Of a stretch of DNA of 64,000 nt, positions 52,670 through 61,221 are shown in pieces. Both the position numbers and the translations under genes were made by a program. How positions within the stretch are numbered: the stretch's first letter is position 1; each line of letters opens with the position of its first letter. This stretch comes from Candidatus Methanomethylicaceae archaeon (GTDB lineage Archaea > Thermoproteota > Methanomethylicia > Methanomethylicales > Methanomethylicaceae): assembly GCA_015660995.1 (NCBI GenBank), contig JACTUC010000001.1, positions 62,001 through 126,000 on the forward strand. The letters are read 5' to 3'. Under the pieces are notes generated by a model. That model was not told the DNA's origin. It did no database searches and saw only the letters and a program-made list of their open reading frames with translations.

Positions 52670-53200
52670 TTGGATACCTTTGACGCAATCCAAAGAAGGC
52701 AGTCCGTCCGTTCCTATCTTCCGACGCCTGTGCCTGAAGGTTTGCTCTCGCGAGTTCTGGAGGCTGCTCGCCTAGCGCCGTCGGCATCGAATAGGCAGCC
52801 TTGGCACTTCATAATTGTCAAGGACATTGGAAAGCGTGAGGCGATAGCAAAGAGTGGCCTCTATGGCAAATTCATGGTCGGATCCCCCGTCGTCATTGTG
52901 GGTTGTGGTGATAAGGAGGTTTCGCCAAAATGGTATGCTATCGATACGGCCATAGCTCTCGAGAACATCGTCATCGCTGCTGCCGGCGAAGGGCTCGGCA
53001 CCTGCTGGATAGGCAGCTTTGAGGAAGCCACAGTGAAGGAGCTCCTCAAGATTCCTGAACGCTATGGTGTTGTGGCAATGTTGACCTTGGGATACCCAAA
53101 GGAAGGCTTAGACGTTAATTGGAAGACCTTGCGTCTTTCTAGGAATAGGAAGAAGCTTGAAGACATAACTAGCCTAGAAGAATTCGGAACACCCCTATAG
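52670..53200 (+). CDS. Nitroreductase-family flavoprotein
   Basis: A 176-residue FMN-dependent nitroreductase-fold protein. The N-terminal FDAIQRRQSVRSYLP carries the phosphate-binding Arg-Ser-Arg pattern, ARLAPSASNRQPWHFIIV is the second flavin contact, and GLGTCWIGSF with MLTLGYPKEG completes the set. The family reduces nitro compounds, quinones or flavins. The start is TTG with a weak GGGAT site; a TATA-like CTTTATATG at 52612-52620 gives a short leader. It ends with TAG. Confidence 0.92.
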   Translation: MDTFDAIQRRQSVRSYLPTPVPEGLLSRVLEAARLAPSASNRQPWHFIIVKDIGKREAIAKSGLYGKFMVGSPVVIVGCGDKEVSPKWYAIDTAIALENIVIAAAGEGLGTCWIGSFEEATVKELLKIPERYGVVAMLTLGYPKEGLDVNWKTLRLSRNRKKLEDITSLEEFGTPL

Positions 53201-53219
53201 ACAAGGACTGTTCTTCTAA

Positions 53220-53672
53220 TCAATCACTTTCGCTCTTACCCATCTTCTTCAGAGCAAGGGCTCTATTCTCCAAAGCGCGTTGGAAATGAGGGCTGATCTC
53301 CAGAGCCATGTCGAAATACGGTATGGCATCCTCATACCTCTCAAGCCTCATCAAGGCTACCCCCTTTCCCTCCCAGGCAAAGGCGGTAATGGGATCGAGC
53401 TGAATGGCCTTGTCGAAGCAGTCAATCGCCTCCTGATACTTTCCAAGGTTGACGAGAGCTACACCTTTGCCTCCCCATGCGATCGCGTTCTGTGGCTCCT
53501 TGCCAATAGCCTCCTCAAAAAGCTTCAGAGCCTCTTCGTTGTTGCCACTCTGTAGATGGAGACGCCCAACTGTCATCAACTCCTCCATGTTCATATGGAT
53601 CAACATCTTTACTAGCGCGCAGATAACTAAGCCTTGCGCACAAACTCCATCAGAAAAGCGATATTCCTCCAT
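53220..53672 (-). CDS. TPR-repeat protein
   Basis: At most 150 residues with three tetratricopeptide repeats: AIAWGGKGVALVNLGKYQEA, AFAWEGKGVALMRLERYEDA and a partial third, each separated by DPI or SPH turns. TPR proteins are protein-protein adaptors; the partner is unknown. The first 26 residues (MEEYRFSDGVCAQGLV...) do not look like TPR, and a TATA-like ACATTAAAAAGG lies immediately before ATG 53672, so the real start is probably the Met in MNMEELM near 53594. Confidence 0.85.
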   Translation of the reverse strand: MEEYRFSDGVCAQGLVICALVKMLIHMNMEELMTVGRLHLQSGNNEEALKLFEEAIGKEPQNAIAWGGKGVALVNLGKYQEAIDCFDKAIQLDPITAFAWEGKGVALMRLERYEDAIPYFDMALEISPHFQRALENRALALKKMGKSESD

Positions 53673-53717
53673 AACCTTTTTAATGTAAGTATTTTCTGAT
53701 CATAAGGGGACATTCTC

Positions 53718-54203
53718 TTGGCAGTAAAAAAGGATCCCTCGATTGGCAGAGTGTCCGTATTCGTTGAAGCTAGTTTCGATTACTCACACTTCCTGCCCGA
53801 AAATGACAGGTGTTTCCCGCTGCATGGGCACACATCGCTTGTCAATCTCGAGATCAACGGGGAGCTTCTAGCAACTGGAATGGTTATCGATTTCATCGAG
53901 GCCAAGAGAATACTCAAAGAAACGCTTTCTCTGCTTGACCACAAGCTCGTGACCAATAGGGCAAACGCAAGGTCAGAGGGCAATGGTAGGATTACGGTTT
54001 CATATAAGGACTTCGAGTTCCACCTACCTATGACTCAAGTCTTCCTCCTCGAAGGAGAGGCGACCTCTGAGAGCATCGCGCTGGCAATAGCAGAAAAAGT
54101 GATAGGAAGGATGCCCAAGAATATAGCGTCTATCAAGCTCACAATGACTGAGGGTCTTCGAAAAGGCACAGTCATAAGGATCAAACGGAGCGCAAAAGAA
54201 TAA
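53718..54203 (+). CDS. queD: 6-pyruvoyl-tetrahydropterin synthase / QueD family
   Basis: A 161-residue tunnelling-fold enzyme. Zinc ligands are His in FDYSHFLP and the two in HGHT; the CFPLHGH sequence keeps the CxxxHGH catalytic cysteine of QueD (6-carboxytetrahydropterin synthase), and LLDHKLV and MTEGLRKG hold the remaining catalytic residues. QueD acts in deazapurine (archaeosine/queuosine precursor) synthesis; related archaeal PTPS enzymes serve folate or pterin routes. TTG start. The MptA gene follows by 23 bases, so dihydroneopterin-type product could pass between them. Confidence 0.88.
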   Translation: MAVKKDPSIGRVSVFVEASFDYSHFLPENDRCFPLHGHTSLVNLEINGELLATGMVIDFIEAKRILKETLSLLDHKLVTNRANARSEGNGRITVSYKDFEFHLPMTQVFLLEGEATSESIALAIAEKVIGRMPKNIASIKLTMTEGLRKGTVIRIKRSAKE

Positions 54204-54226
54204 CAGATCAGGCCTATCTATATAGC

Positions 54227-54937
54227 GTGTATCAGGAGGTCACCAGAACATTGCCCCAGCGGAAAGAGGTCCAGGATGAACTTGCTGAGATCCCCGTGGA
54301 AGCTGGAATATCCAATCTCCACACGATCTACAGGTGCGGCGGGCTCGTGTTTCCAATCGCGCTGACGGTAACGGTTCCTACCAGAAGTCGTGGTGCACAC
54401 ATGAGCAGGCTCGTTGGGGCAGTCCTAAGCAATACAGAGGGTAGGAACATCGAAGATGCACTAAGGCGCGTCTGTCGGGAAGTTGACATGACGCAGAATG
54501 GCTGCAGGGTAAGGTGCGAGTTCAGTTACCCATTTGAGGACCAGTTCATGGAAGTCTCGATAGAGCTTAAAGCCGTAGGAGGTATAAAGTACGCTTTCAT
54601 GAAGCACGGGATTACGGCATGCCCATGCAGCAAGGAGGAGTGCGGGATCGGTCACATGCAGAGGTCTCGCATTCGCCTCGAACTGTCATCTAAATCAGTG
54701 ATCGACTTTGTCGAGGTGGCAAAGAAGCTGGATTCTTGCTTTTCCGCCCAACTCTCTGAGCACCTCAAGAGGGACGAAGAGGCATCCAGGATATTGGAGG
54801 CGCAGAGTAGGTCGCGCTTCGTAGAAGACCTTGTCCGCGAGTGCCTGAAGCTCTTCCCTAGTGCACAGTTTATTGAGGCAAGAAGCTTCGAGTCAATCCA
54901 TGCCCATGACGCTATTGCCTTCTGGAGAAGGCAGTGA
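54227..54937 (+). CDS. mptA: GTP cyclohydrolase MptA/FolE2 family
   Basis: A 236-residue type IB GTP cyclohydrolase. Family marks are RGAHMSRLVGAV, HGITACPCSKEECG (the metal-binding Cys-Pro-Cys region) and ARSFESIHAHDAIAF at the end. MptA makes a cyclic phosphate of dihydroneopterin for methanopterin; FolE2 makes the triphosphate for folate and deazapurines. The protein is shorter than typical MptA (about 300 residues), mainly at the N-terminus. The start is GTG. Its TGA overlaps the GTG of the exporter gene by four bases. Confidence 0.9.
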   Translation: MYQEVTRTLPQRKEVQDELAEIPVEAGISNLHTIYRCGGLVFPIALTVTVPTRSRGAHMSRLVGAVLSNTEGRNIEDALRRVCREVDMTQNGCRVRCEFSYPFEDQFMEVSIELKAVGGIKYAFMKHGITACPCSKEECGIGHMQRSRIRLELSSKSVIDFVEVAKKLDSCFSAQLSEHLKRDEEASRILEAQSRSRFVEDLVRECLKLFPSAQFIEARSFESIHAHDAIAFWRRQ

Positions 54938-55572
54938 GGAGCGGCGCGAACCAAATGGTATTAGCAACCATCCAGATCCTCTTGGCTGGGGTAGGGCTCG
55001 GCCTCTCTCTAGCGGTCCCACCTGGCCCCGTGAACGCAGTAATTGCGGTCCAGTCCTCCACAAAGTCCCTTATGAGCGGTTTCTCGGTCGGCTTTGGAGC
55101 CATGACCGCGGACGCGATCTTCCTGATTATCACTTATTATTTGGGCGGGCTGGTCATTGTCAATGACGCGATACGTGGCATACTATCAATCATAAGTTGC
55201 GCTCTTTTGGCGTACATGGCCTATCTGACATACGTCTCGCTGCGCAGCATCGGCCAGCTGGCTGAAAGAGGCAGAAAAAGCGCGCGACTGCCATATATAT
55301 CCGGCCTCACGATTGGCCTCACGAATCCTTTGCAGATCACTTGGTGGCTCAGCGTCGGTCTCTCCCTCATATCCAGTATCGGTCTCATAATAATAGTAGG
55401 TTTCTTTGCAGGAATCCTGCTTTGGATCACGCTCTTCCCCTTGGCAATGCGTTGGGCCTCAAGCCGGGTACCTTCTCTATACCGATGGGTCGTCTACGCT
55501 TCCACATTCCTCCTGCTGGCTTTCTCCGCATGGTTCTTATACAACGGGATCGCGATATTTTCAAAATTTTAG
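54934..55572 (+). CDS. LysE/RhtB-family exporter
   Basis: A 212-residue membrane protein with six hydrophobic helices. The N-terminal GLSLAVPPGPVNAVIAVQSS with its conserved Pro-Pro-Gly-Pro, and GLTIGLTNPLQITWWL, are typical of the LysE/RhtB amino acid exporter superfamily. The substrate is unknown. GTG 54934 overlaps the mptA stop (GTGA); ATG 54955 is an alternative. Cotranscription with mptA suggests, weakly, a metabolite exporter of that operon. Confidence 0.88.
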   Translation: MRSGANQMVLATIQILLAGVGLGLSLAVPPGPVNAVIAVQSSTKSLMSGFSVGFGAMTADAIFLIITYYLGGLVIVNDAIRGILSIISCALLAYMAYLTYVSLRSIGQLAERGRKSARLPYISGLTIGLTNPLQITWWLSVGLSLISSIGLIIIVGFFAGILLWITLFPLAMRWASSRVPSLYRWVVYASTFLLLAFSAWFLYNGIAIFSKF

Positions 55573-55650
55573 ACCAGACAGCCATAAGTGGAGAGCATAA
55601 CCATAAATTGCTGTTCAACACTTTTATCCTTAAAATATGGGGCCTATCTC

Positions 55651-56112
55651 ATGATGCTCTACTTTGATGGCCTCTGCGAACCGTTAAACCCTGGTGGGGT
55701 AGCTACCTACGGTTTTGTCGTTTACGACAACAACAAGAAGCTGCACGAAGAAGGAGGCGTTGTCGGCGCTGGAATGAATGGCGAAGACGTCTCCAACAAT
55801 GTAGCCGAATACACAGCGATGATAAGGGGCATGGAACGTATTACCTCATTTGGTCATCACGGTACGCTTCGGGTGCGCGGGGACAGCCAGCTTGCCATAA
55901 GGCAGGTCACCGGAAGGTACTCAGTCAGGTCGAAGCGCCTTATCCCCCTGCACAACAAGGTCATGGAATTGAAACGCAATTTCACTGTTGTGAAGTTCGA
56001 GTGGATCCCTCGTGATCTGAATGAGGAGGCCGATGCCCTCAGCAGGAAAGCCTTCGATAGCTTCCTTGCGAAGAACCTCCAATCCTACGTGGACTACTAT
56101 AAAACGAAATGA
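55651..56112 (+). CDS. rnhA: Ribonuclease HI family protein
   Basis: About 153 residues with the RNase H fold. Catalytic acids are visible as Asp in MLYFDGLCEPLNPGG, Glu in NNVAEYTAM, Asp in RGDSQLAI and Asp in EEADALSRKAF. It cleaves RNA in RNA:DNA hybrids. The frame is open to 55588, but TATA-like sequence around 55622-55640 and the position of the fold make ATG 55651 the start. It is not part of the preceding operon. Confidence 0.93.
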   Translation: MMLYFDGLCEPLNPGGVATYGFVVYDNNKKLHEEGGVVGAGMNGEDVSNNVAEYTAMIRGMERITSFGHHGTLRVRGDSQLAIRQVTGRYSVRSKRLIPLHNKVMELKRNFTVVKFEWIPRDLNEEADALSRKAFDSFLAKNLQSYVDYYKTK

Positions 56113-56149
56113 ACTTGCCGCACGAGCATCAAAAAAAGGAATTTTAGGG

Positions 56150-56389
56150 TCATGAGCTGGCAAAATCCATGACGAAATGCGCCATTGAACTGACACAATC
56201 TTCAAAGCCCTTCTCATCGCCATGACAGAATAGCAGTAGCCTAAAGGTAGCATAGAATTTTCAGAACTGGCTGGTGGACTGGCACGGCAAGAGCATGATT
56301 AGTCGCAACATGGCCTTCCGAACATTTCCATCCCCCACACGCTGGAATAGCAGCCTATTATCTGGTATTCGCAATGATGTTCCACTCTG
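56150..56389 (-). pseudogene. Decayed C-terminal gene fragment
   Basis: Within the 332-base gap before the FAH gene, the minus strand has a frame with coding character: LRIPDNRLLFQRVGDGNVRK and AMLRLIMLLPCQSTSQF, one in-frame TGA (about 56261), then KFYATFRLLLFCHGDEKGFE and DCVSSMAHFVMDFASS ending at TGA 56150. A run of seven T follows about 15 bases after that stop, as at a true gene end. No start codon or promoter is evident. I read it as the remnant of a helical-domain protein; family unknown. The rest of the gap shows nothing else. Confidence 0.4.
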
Positions 56390-56444
56390 GAAAGGTTTAA
56401 AATAAACTAGCAACTTTTGGGGGTTGCTGATCATGGTGCTGCAT

Positions 56445-57347
56445 ATGAAGTTCGCAACATTCGAAGACAAAAAAAGGACGTTCCCCGGAGTTATAAAGGA
56501 CGATCTGGTCATTAAACTTGGCTCCCTCCTCTCTCTAAGGGATTTAAACCTATCCGATTCAAACGATCTTCTTGCATTCATATCAAGATCGGACGAGACG
56601 ACTACGCGCCTCCTCAAGGAGGAGCTGTCATCGATCTCTGCCTCTGCAATATCCGCAATGGTGAAGAGTGGCGATGCCATGAAGCTTAGTAGGGTGAAGC
56701 TGAAGGCTCCGCTTCCAAGGCCGCCTGCCGTGTTCTGCCTAGGTTTCAACTACAGGTCGCATGCCCCGGAGCTCAAGCGGTCTGTACCAGAGGTTCCGGT
56801 CACTTTCATGAAGCCCTCAGCTGCCGTGGTCGGACCGGATGAAGATGTAGTGCTTCCGAAGGTGGCAAGCAGGGTGGACTACGAAGTTGAGCTTACAATA
56901 GTCATGGGCAAGGGAGGGAGGAATATCCCGAAGCAAGGAGCTTACCGCAGTATCTTCGGATATACCGTGCTCAATGACATCACAGCAAGGGACATCCAGC
57001 AGAGGGACTTCTCGCTCGCGAGGCCATGGCTAAGGTCTAAGGGGTTCGATACCTTTGCGCCATTAGGCCCATTCATTGTTACCCAAGATGAGATCGGCGA
57101 TCCAATGGACCTGGAGCTGAAGCTTGTTGTCAACGGGCAGGTAAAGCAACAATCGAGGACGAAGGAGATGATCTTTGACATTCCATCCATAGTCGAGTAC
57201 ATCTCCTCATTCACAAAGCTGGAACCTGGCTCTGTCATCGCGACTGGTACCCCTGAGAAGATCGGGCAACTGCACGATGGCGACATAATCGAGGCATCCG
57301 TAGAGAAGATTGGAATACTCCGTAACCGTGCAGTACTGGAGAGGTAG
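56445..57347 (+). CDS. Fumarylacetoacetate hydrolase family protein
   Basis: A 300-residue FAH-fold hydrolase or decarboxylase. After a short N-terminal domain (MKFATFEDKKRTFPGVIKDD), the catalytic domain has CLGFNYRSHAPE, TFMKPSAAVVGP, the metal-binding DYEVELTIVMGKGG, GYTVLNDITARDIQ and VIATGTPEKIG. Relatives act on acylpyruvates or 2-oxo-hept-3-ene-dioate-type acids. Upstream TTG 56424 and ATG 56433 are alternative starts, close to the transcription start implied by TTTAAAATA at 56396-56404. It ends with TAG. Confidence 0.9.
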   Translation: MKFATFEDKKRTFPGVIKDDLVIKLGSLLSLRDLNLSDSNDLLAFISRSDETTTRLLKEELSSISASAISAMVKSGDAMKLSRVKLKAPLPRPPAVFCLGFNYRSHAPELKRSVPEVPVTFMKPSAAVVGPDEDVVLPKVASRVDYEVELTIVMGKGGRNIPKQGAYRSIFGYTVLNDITARDIQQRDFSLARPWLRSKGFDTFAPLGPFIVTQDEIGDPMDLELKLVVNGQVKQQSRTKEMIFDIPSIVEYISSFTKLEPGSVIATGTPEKIGQLHDGDIIEASVEKIGILRNRAVLER

Positions 57348-57443
57348 TTCCTTCGAGCCTGATGGCTGCATTAATCTCCGCTAGGTCCGGGCACACCTTT
57401 TTATATATGATTGGTCTTCCGCTCTAAACTGAGAGGATTAGCA

Positions 57444-58607
57444 ATGGACTACGATGCCATTGTCGTTGGCGCTGGCCCAGCTGGACTCATGGCAGCGAGG
57501 GCGATCGCCAAGAAAGGCTTTTCGGTGCTTATCCTTGAGAAGGACCGGGATCTCGGTACGAAGGCATGTGCTGAAGCAGTCTCATTAGCCGCCTTCGAGA
57601 CTGCGGGAATCAGCCCAACTCCTTCTATAATCTCCAATAATATTAATGGCGCCATAGTCTATCCCCCTGATGAGAGCAAGGGAATAAGGATGGTGGGTGG
57701 CTCCAACAAAGGGTTCATACTCAACAAGCCATTATTCCTCTGCGCCCTTGCCAGCGAGGCTGTGGCAGCCGGCTCCGACCTGCAGATGCGAGCGGAGGCG
57801 AAAGAGATCATAATGGAGGGTAGCTGGCCAAAAGCTGTTACATACGAGCAGAGGGGTGAAGTGAAGAGGGCCGGATTCAAGGTACTGGTTGGAGCAGATG
57901 GCGTGGGTTCACTTGTCGCGAGGAGCTGCGCCTTCAATATGGAGGGCAATGAGCTTATCCCCACAATGCAGTATGTCATGGTGAACTGCAACATACCTGA
58001 GAAGGACATGATACGCACCTACATGGGCAACGATATAGCTCCTTTGGGCTACGCTTGGGTGTTCGCTAAAAATGAGTACATGGCCAATGTAGGCATTGGT
58101 GTCAGAGGAGTTCCTGCAAAACAATACCTGGACAAATTCATTCAAAACCACCCTGACATGTTTAAGAATGCCAAAATTGTTCGGGAGGGAGGCGGGGGCG
58201 TGCCAATAGGAGGGCAGATTCCCGAGATTGTCAAGGGCAACGTAGTGCTATGCGGAGACTCAAGCGGGCAGGTAATACCGATCACGGGGGGCGGCATAAG
58301 GACAAGCATGGCAGCGGGGAAATGCGCAGGGGAAGCCATTGCCGAAGCCTTGGAGGCCAAAGACCTCAGCCTTCTGTCGAACTACCCCGAGAGGTACAAC
58401 GAGTACTGGGGCGCCAGGATCATCAGGAGCCTAAAGGTTCTCAAGGCGCTGGAAAAGCTCAGCGATGATGACCTCAACCTGCTTGCGGGGTTGATTACTG
58501 GGGACGATGTTGTGGATCTCGCAAATGGTCTTGACATCAGAAGGGTCGCGTCCAAGCTGTTGAAGCACCCAGTTGTTGCGATGAAGATCGCTTCTAAGCT
58601 CCTATGA
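57444..58607 (+). CDS. Geranylgeranyl reductase family FAD-dependent oxidoreductase
   Basis: A 387-residue flavoprotein of the family that saturates isoprenoid chains of archaeal membrane lipids. The FAD motif IVVGAGPAGLMAARAIA is at the N-terminus, ADGVGSLVAR in the middle, and NVVLCGDSSGQVIPITGGGI with GKCAGEAIAEAL near the end. Other members of the broad group act on quinones or carotenoids, so the lipid role is likely but not proven. ATG 57444 is preceded by GAGAGG; a TATA-like TTTTTATATATG at about 57400-57411 supports a short leader. Confidence 0.9.
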   Translation: MDYDAIVVGAGPAGLMAARAIAKKGFSVLILEKDRDLGTKACAEAVSLAAFETAGISPTPSIISNNINGAIVYPPDESKGIRMVGGSNKGFILNKPLFLCALASEAVAAGSDLQMRAEAKEIIMEGSWPKAVTYEQRGEVKRAGFKVLVGADGVGSLVARSCAFNMEGNELIPTMQYVMVNCNIPEKDMIRTYMGNDIAPLGYAWVFAKNEYMANVGIGVRGVPAKQYLDKFIQNHPDMFKNAKIVREGGGGVPIGGQIPEIVKGNVVLCGDSSGQVIPITGGGIRTSMAAGKCAGEAIAEALEAKDLSLLSNYPERYNEYWGARIIRSLKVLKALEKLSDDDLNLLAGLITGDDVVDLANGLDIRRVASKLLKHPVVAMKIASKLL

Positions 58608-58636
58608 GAGGATTTCATTTTTCTTTTTTTAACGGC

Positions 58637-59044
58637 TCACTCCCCTATTACTTCGATGACTACTCGCCTGCCAGATCTCGGGCCATCAAGTTCTAGGAAA
58701 AAGACGCTCTGCCACATCCCCAAGGTGAGTGATCCATTTTTTACCGGTATAACTACAGACGGTCCAGTGAATGCTGCAGCTAGATGTGCGGCAGCGTTGT
58801 CATCAATCCTGTCGTGTTGCCAGCTGGAACCGGAGCAGAAATCGTCAGAAGCCTTCTTCAGAATATCCTCCCTGAGACCGGCTTCGTTCTCGTTAATTAT
58901 TATGGCGCTTGTCGAGTGCATGGAATAGACGACACAGATTCCGTTATTGATCTCACTCTTCGTGACACCCTTTGACACTTCACCTGTAATGTCCACAAGT
59001 TCCTTCTGGTTGATTGTATCGATACGGATCTCCCCCAGCTTCAC
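58637..59044 (-). CDS. YjbQ/UPF0047 family protein
   Basis: A roughly 135-residue protein of the YjbQ family (labelled secondary thiamine-phosphate synthase). Characteristic segments are ICVVYSMHSTSAIIINENEAG, SSWQHDRIDDNAAAHLAAAF and GSLTLGMWQSVFFLELDGPR, with conserved His and Asp residues around a putative metal site. The frame is open to 59110, but a TATA-like CCTTTTTAGAAC near 59083 would place the transcript start inside it; GTG 59044 (or TTG 59050) fits the family start. Confidence 0.88.
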   Translation of the reverse strand: MKLGEIRIDTINQKELVDITGEVSKGVTKSEINNGICVVYSMHSTSAIIINENEAGLREDILKKASDDFCSGSSWQHDRIDDNAAAHLAAAFTGPSVVIPVKNGSLTLGMWQSVFFLELDGPRSGRRVVIEVIGE

Positions 59045-59114
59045 ATTCAACGTGCTCCCCACTGTAAGTTGAGGTGGACGTTCTAAAAAGGTGTTTGATG
59101 GTGTACGCAATAGA

Positions 59115-59825
59115 CTAGAACTTGATTAGCCCCTGAGCTTCTTTTATGAGCTTGACTAAGTCCTGAACTACTGCTTTCAAGAGAACCTCGCCTTTCTCCT
59201 TAGTCGCCTTCCTCGCGTCCCCCGTTAGCGCGATCCCGTATAGCTTGAGATCCAATGCCCTGGAATAAAACCTGAACTTGGGAAAGACAGCATCGTGCAT
59301 CTTTGCGTATTTCATTTTTACGCTCTCCTCGTTGATTGCCAACATAGCGCTCGTCTCGTCCTCGCCAGCGTGCCCAGGCGCGCTGAATGTGCCTGCCACG
59401 CCCGTGCCAAGCTCCTTCCACCAGTCGAGCACTATTATGCTAAGGTCAGTCTTGCTCGAGATATCCCTAGCGGCCATGGAAATCGGAACTGAATTTCCGC
59501 CATGCCCGTTGATAACTACTAGTAGCCTTACCCCGTTGCGGTTGGCTTCCAGCATGACACTTCTGACGTACTTCGAGAGGGCATCGGGATCGATGTCAAA
59601 CGTTCCAGGAAAGTTTCTCATCGATTTGCAGGAGCCGTACCATATGGGCGGCAGGACCAGAAGGTTCAGCTCTGCGGCCACCTTCTCAACGATGTACTTT
59701 GGGATTATGCCGTCCGTCCCGAGCGGTAAGTGATCCCCATGTCTCTCCACACTGCCCACTACAATAAGGGCGGTCCCCTTATCCTCGGTGTCGAATTGGA
59801 TGCCCGTAAGTTCAGTAATCTTCAT
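59115..59825 (-). CDS. Creatininase-family hydrolase (possible ArfB)
   Basis: A 236-residue metallohydrolase. Metal ligands are seen in VGSVERHGDHLPLGTD, VINGHGGNSV and SAPGHAGEDETSAML. In archaea members of this family include ArfB, the formamide hydrolase that deformylates FAPy after GTP cyclohydrolase III in riboflavin and coenzyme F420 synthesis. Creatinine itself is an unlikely substrate. No arfA is seen in the window. It is divergent from the GTPase gene and ends with TAG close to YjbQ. Confidence 0.9.
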   Translation of the reverse strand: MKITELTGIQFDTEDKGTALIVVGSVERHGDHLPLGTDGIIPKYIVEKVAAELNLLVLPPIWYGSCKSMRNFPGTFDIDPDALSKYVRSVMLEANRNGVRLLVVINGHGGNSVPISMAARDISSKTDLSIIVLDWWKELGTGVAGTFSAPGHAGEDETSAMLAINEESVKMKYAKMHDAVFPKFRFYSRALDLKLYGIALTGDARKATKEKGEVLLKAVVQDLVKLIKEAQGLIKF

Positions 59826-59960
59826 GACAATACACTGTTTTTCCCTATGTTCCCTAAGGTTTTAGCCTTTGTGATCACGCCAATTGTTAAACAGTTTAGT
59901 GTGCTACAAAAAGGAAGGAATTATATCATAGCTTACGGCGTAATAAGGCGAGGGTTCGAC

Positions 59961-61181
59961 ATGCTCAAAGTCGGCATTATCGGTAAGACAAATACTGGCA
60001 AGACCACGCTCTTCAACGCGGTCACGCTCCTGAACGCCGAGATCTCCAACTACCCCTTCACCACCAAGTCCCCAAACATAGGGATCGGCTACGTCAAGAC
60101 GCCCTGTGTCCATAGGGAGATTGGAGTGAAGGACAATCCTAAGAACTCTACGTGTCTAGATGGCTGGAGGTTCATACCAATCGAAGTGATAGATCTGCCT
60201 GGTCTCATAAAGGGCGCCTGGGAGGGCGCAGGCTTGGGTAACCAGTTCCTCTCGGTTGCTGCCCAGGCGGACGCGCTCCTCCACGTCGTGGACGCCTCTG
60301 GGAGCATAAACTCGAAGGGGGCGATATGCGAGCCCGGTATGGGTTCCCCGCTGGCTGATTACTACGACATCGAAGAGGAGCTCATCAAATGGTACACCAA
60401 GAACATAATGGAGAATGCTGACCAAGTGATCCGATTGTTAGAGGGAAAGAACATGGATCTGACCAAGGCCTTCCTCGAGGTCATGGCCGGGATAAAGGTT
60501 AAGGAAGAGCACATCAAGACAGCGCTTAATAGGACTAAGCTGGGTAGCATCCCGTTGGGTGACTGGGAGGACGAGGATTTTAAGAGCTTCGCCACCGAGA
60601 TAAGGTACCTCTCAAAGCCTACCCTCATAGTAGCTAACAAGATGGACATGCCCGTGTCAGAGAAGAACTTCCAAGGGCTTCAGGAAACCTTTGGCGAAAA
60701 GTTCGTTATTCCGTGCTCAGCAGACGTTGAGCTAGCTCTGAGGCGCGCTGAGAAGTCAGGAGTAATCTCATACGTGCCAGGGGAAGAGGGGTTCAAGATC
60801 AAGGACCTTTCCAAGGTGACTCCCAAGCAGAAATGGGCGCTCGACTACGTCAAGTCAAGGATGCTGGATAAATGGCTCAGAACTGGCGTAGACCTCGCAC
60901 TATCAGTGACCATATTTAAATTGCTCATGATGAATGTCGTTTACCCAGTAGAGGACGCAAAACACTACTCAGACAGTAAAGGAAATGTTTTACCGGATGC
61001 ATACATTCTGCCAAACGGCTCTACACCCTTCGATCTAGCCAAAGCTATCCATTCCGATCTCTCTGAAGGATTCCTCTATGCTATAGATGCCACTACGGGC
61101 TTTAGGCTTCCAAAGGACTACACAATTAGGGACAGGGATGTGATTACCATAGTCTCGACGAGGAGAAAGTCGAAGCCATAA
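59961..61181 (+). CDS. Obg/YchF-type GTPase with TGS domain
   Basis: A GTPase of about 406 residues. G1 is GIIGKTNTGKTTLFNAV, with the Thr-containing switch YPFTTKSPNIG, G3 DLPGLIKGAWEGAG, G4 ANKMD and a G5-like SAD. A helical insertion follows G3, and the C-terminal 90 residues are a TGS-like domain (YILPNGSTPFDLAKAIH). Such proteins associate with ribosomes. The frame is open to 59730, but TATA-like GAATTATATC near 59920 and the GCGAGGG site support ATG 59961. Confidence 0.92.
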   Translation: MLKVGIIGKTNTGKTTLFNAVTLLNAEISNYPFTTKSPNIGIGYVKTPCVHREIGVKDNPKNSTCLDGWRFIPIEVIDLPGLIKGAWEGAGLGNQFLSVAAQADALLHVVDASGSINSKGAICEPGMGSPLADYYDIEEELIKWYTKNIMENADQVIRLLEGKNMDLTKAFLEVMAGIKVKEEHIKTALNRTKLGSIPLGDWEDEDFKSFATEIRYLSKPTLIVANKMDMPVSEKNFQGLQETFGEKFVIPCSADVELALRRAEKSGVISYVPGEEGFKIKDLSKVTPKQKWALDYVKSRMLDKWLRTGVDLALSVTIFKLLMMNVVYPVEDAKHYSDSKGNVLPDAYILPNGSTPFDLAKAIHSDLSEGFLYAIDATTGFRLPKDYTIRDRDVITIVSTRRKSKP

Positions 61182-61221
61182 TATGTAGCCAATGCTTAGA
61201 TCGAAGTCAAGATGATCAATA

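Noticed and set aside
56261-56749. Long minus-strand ORF across the FAH start
   Set aside because: Most of it is antisense to the well-supported FAH gene. Only its 3' end outside that gene was kept, as part of the pseudogene.
59947-59960. GGTTCGAC resembling a tRNA T-loop before the GTPase gene
   Set aside because: No acceptor, D or anticodon stems can be drawn around it; the site is the ribosome-binding region. No tRNA was found anywhere in the window.
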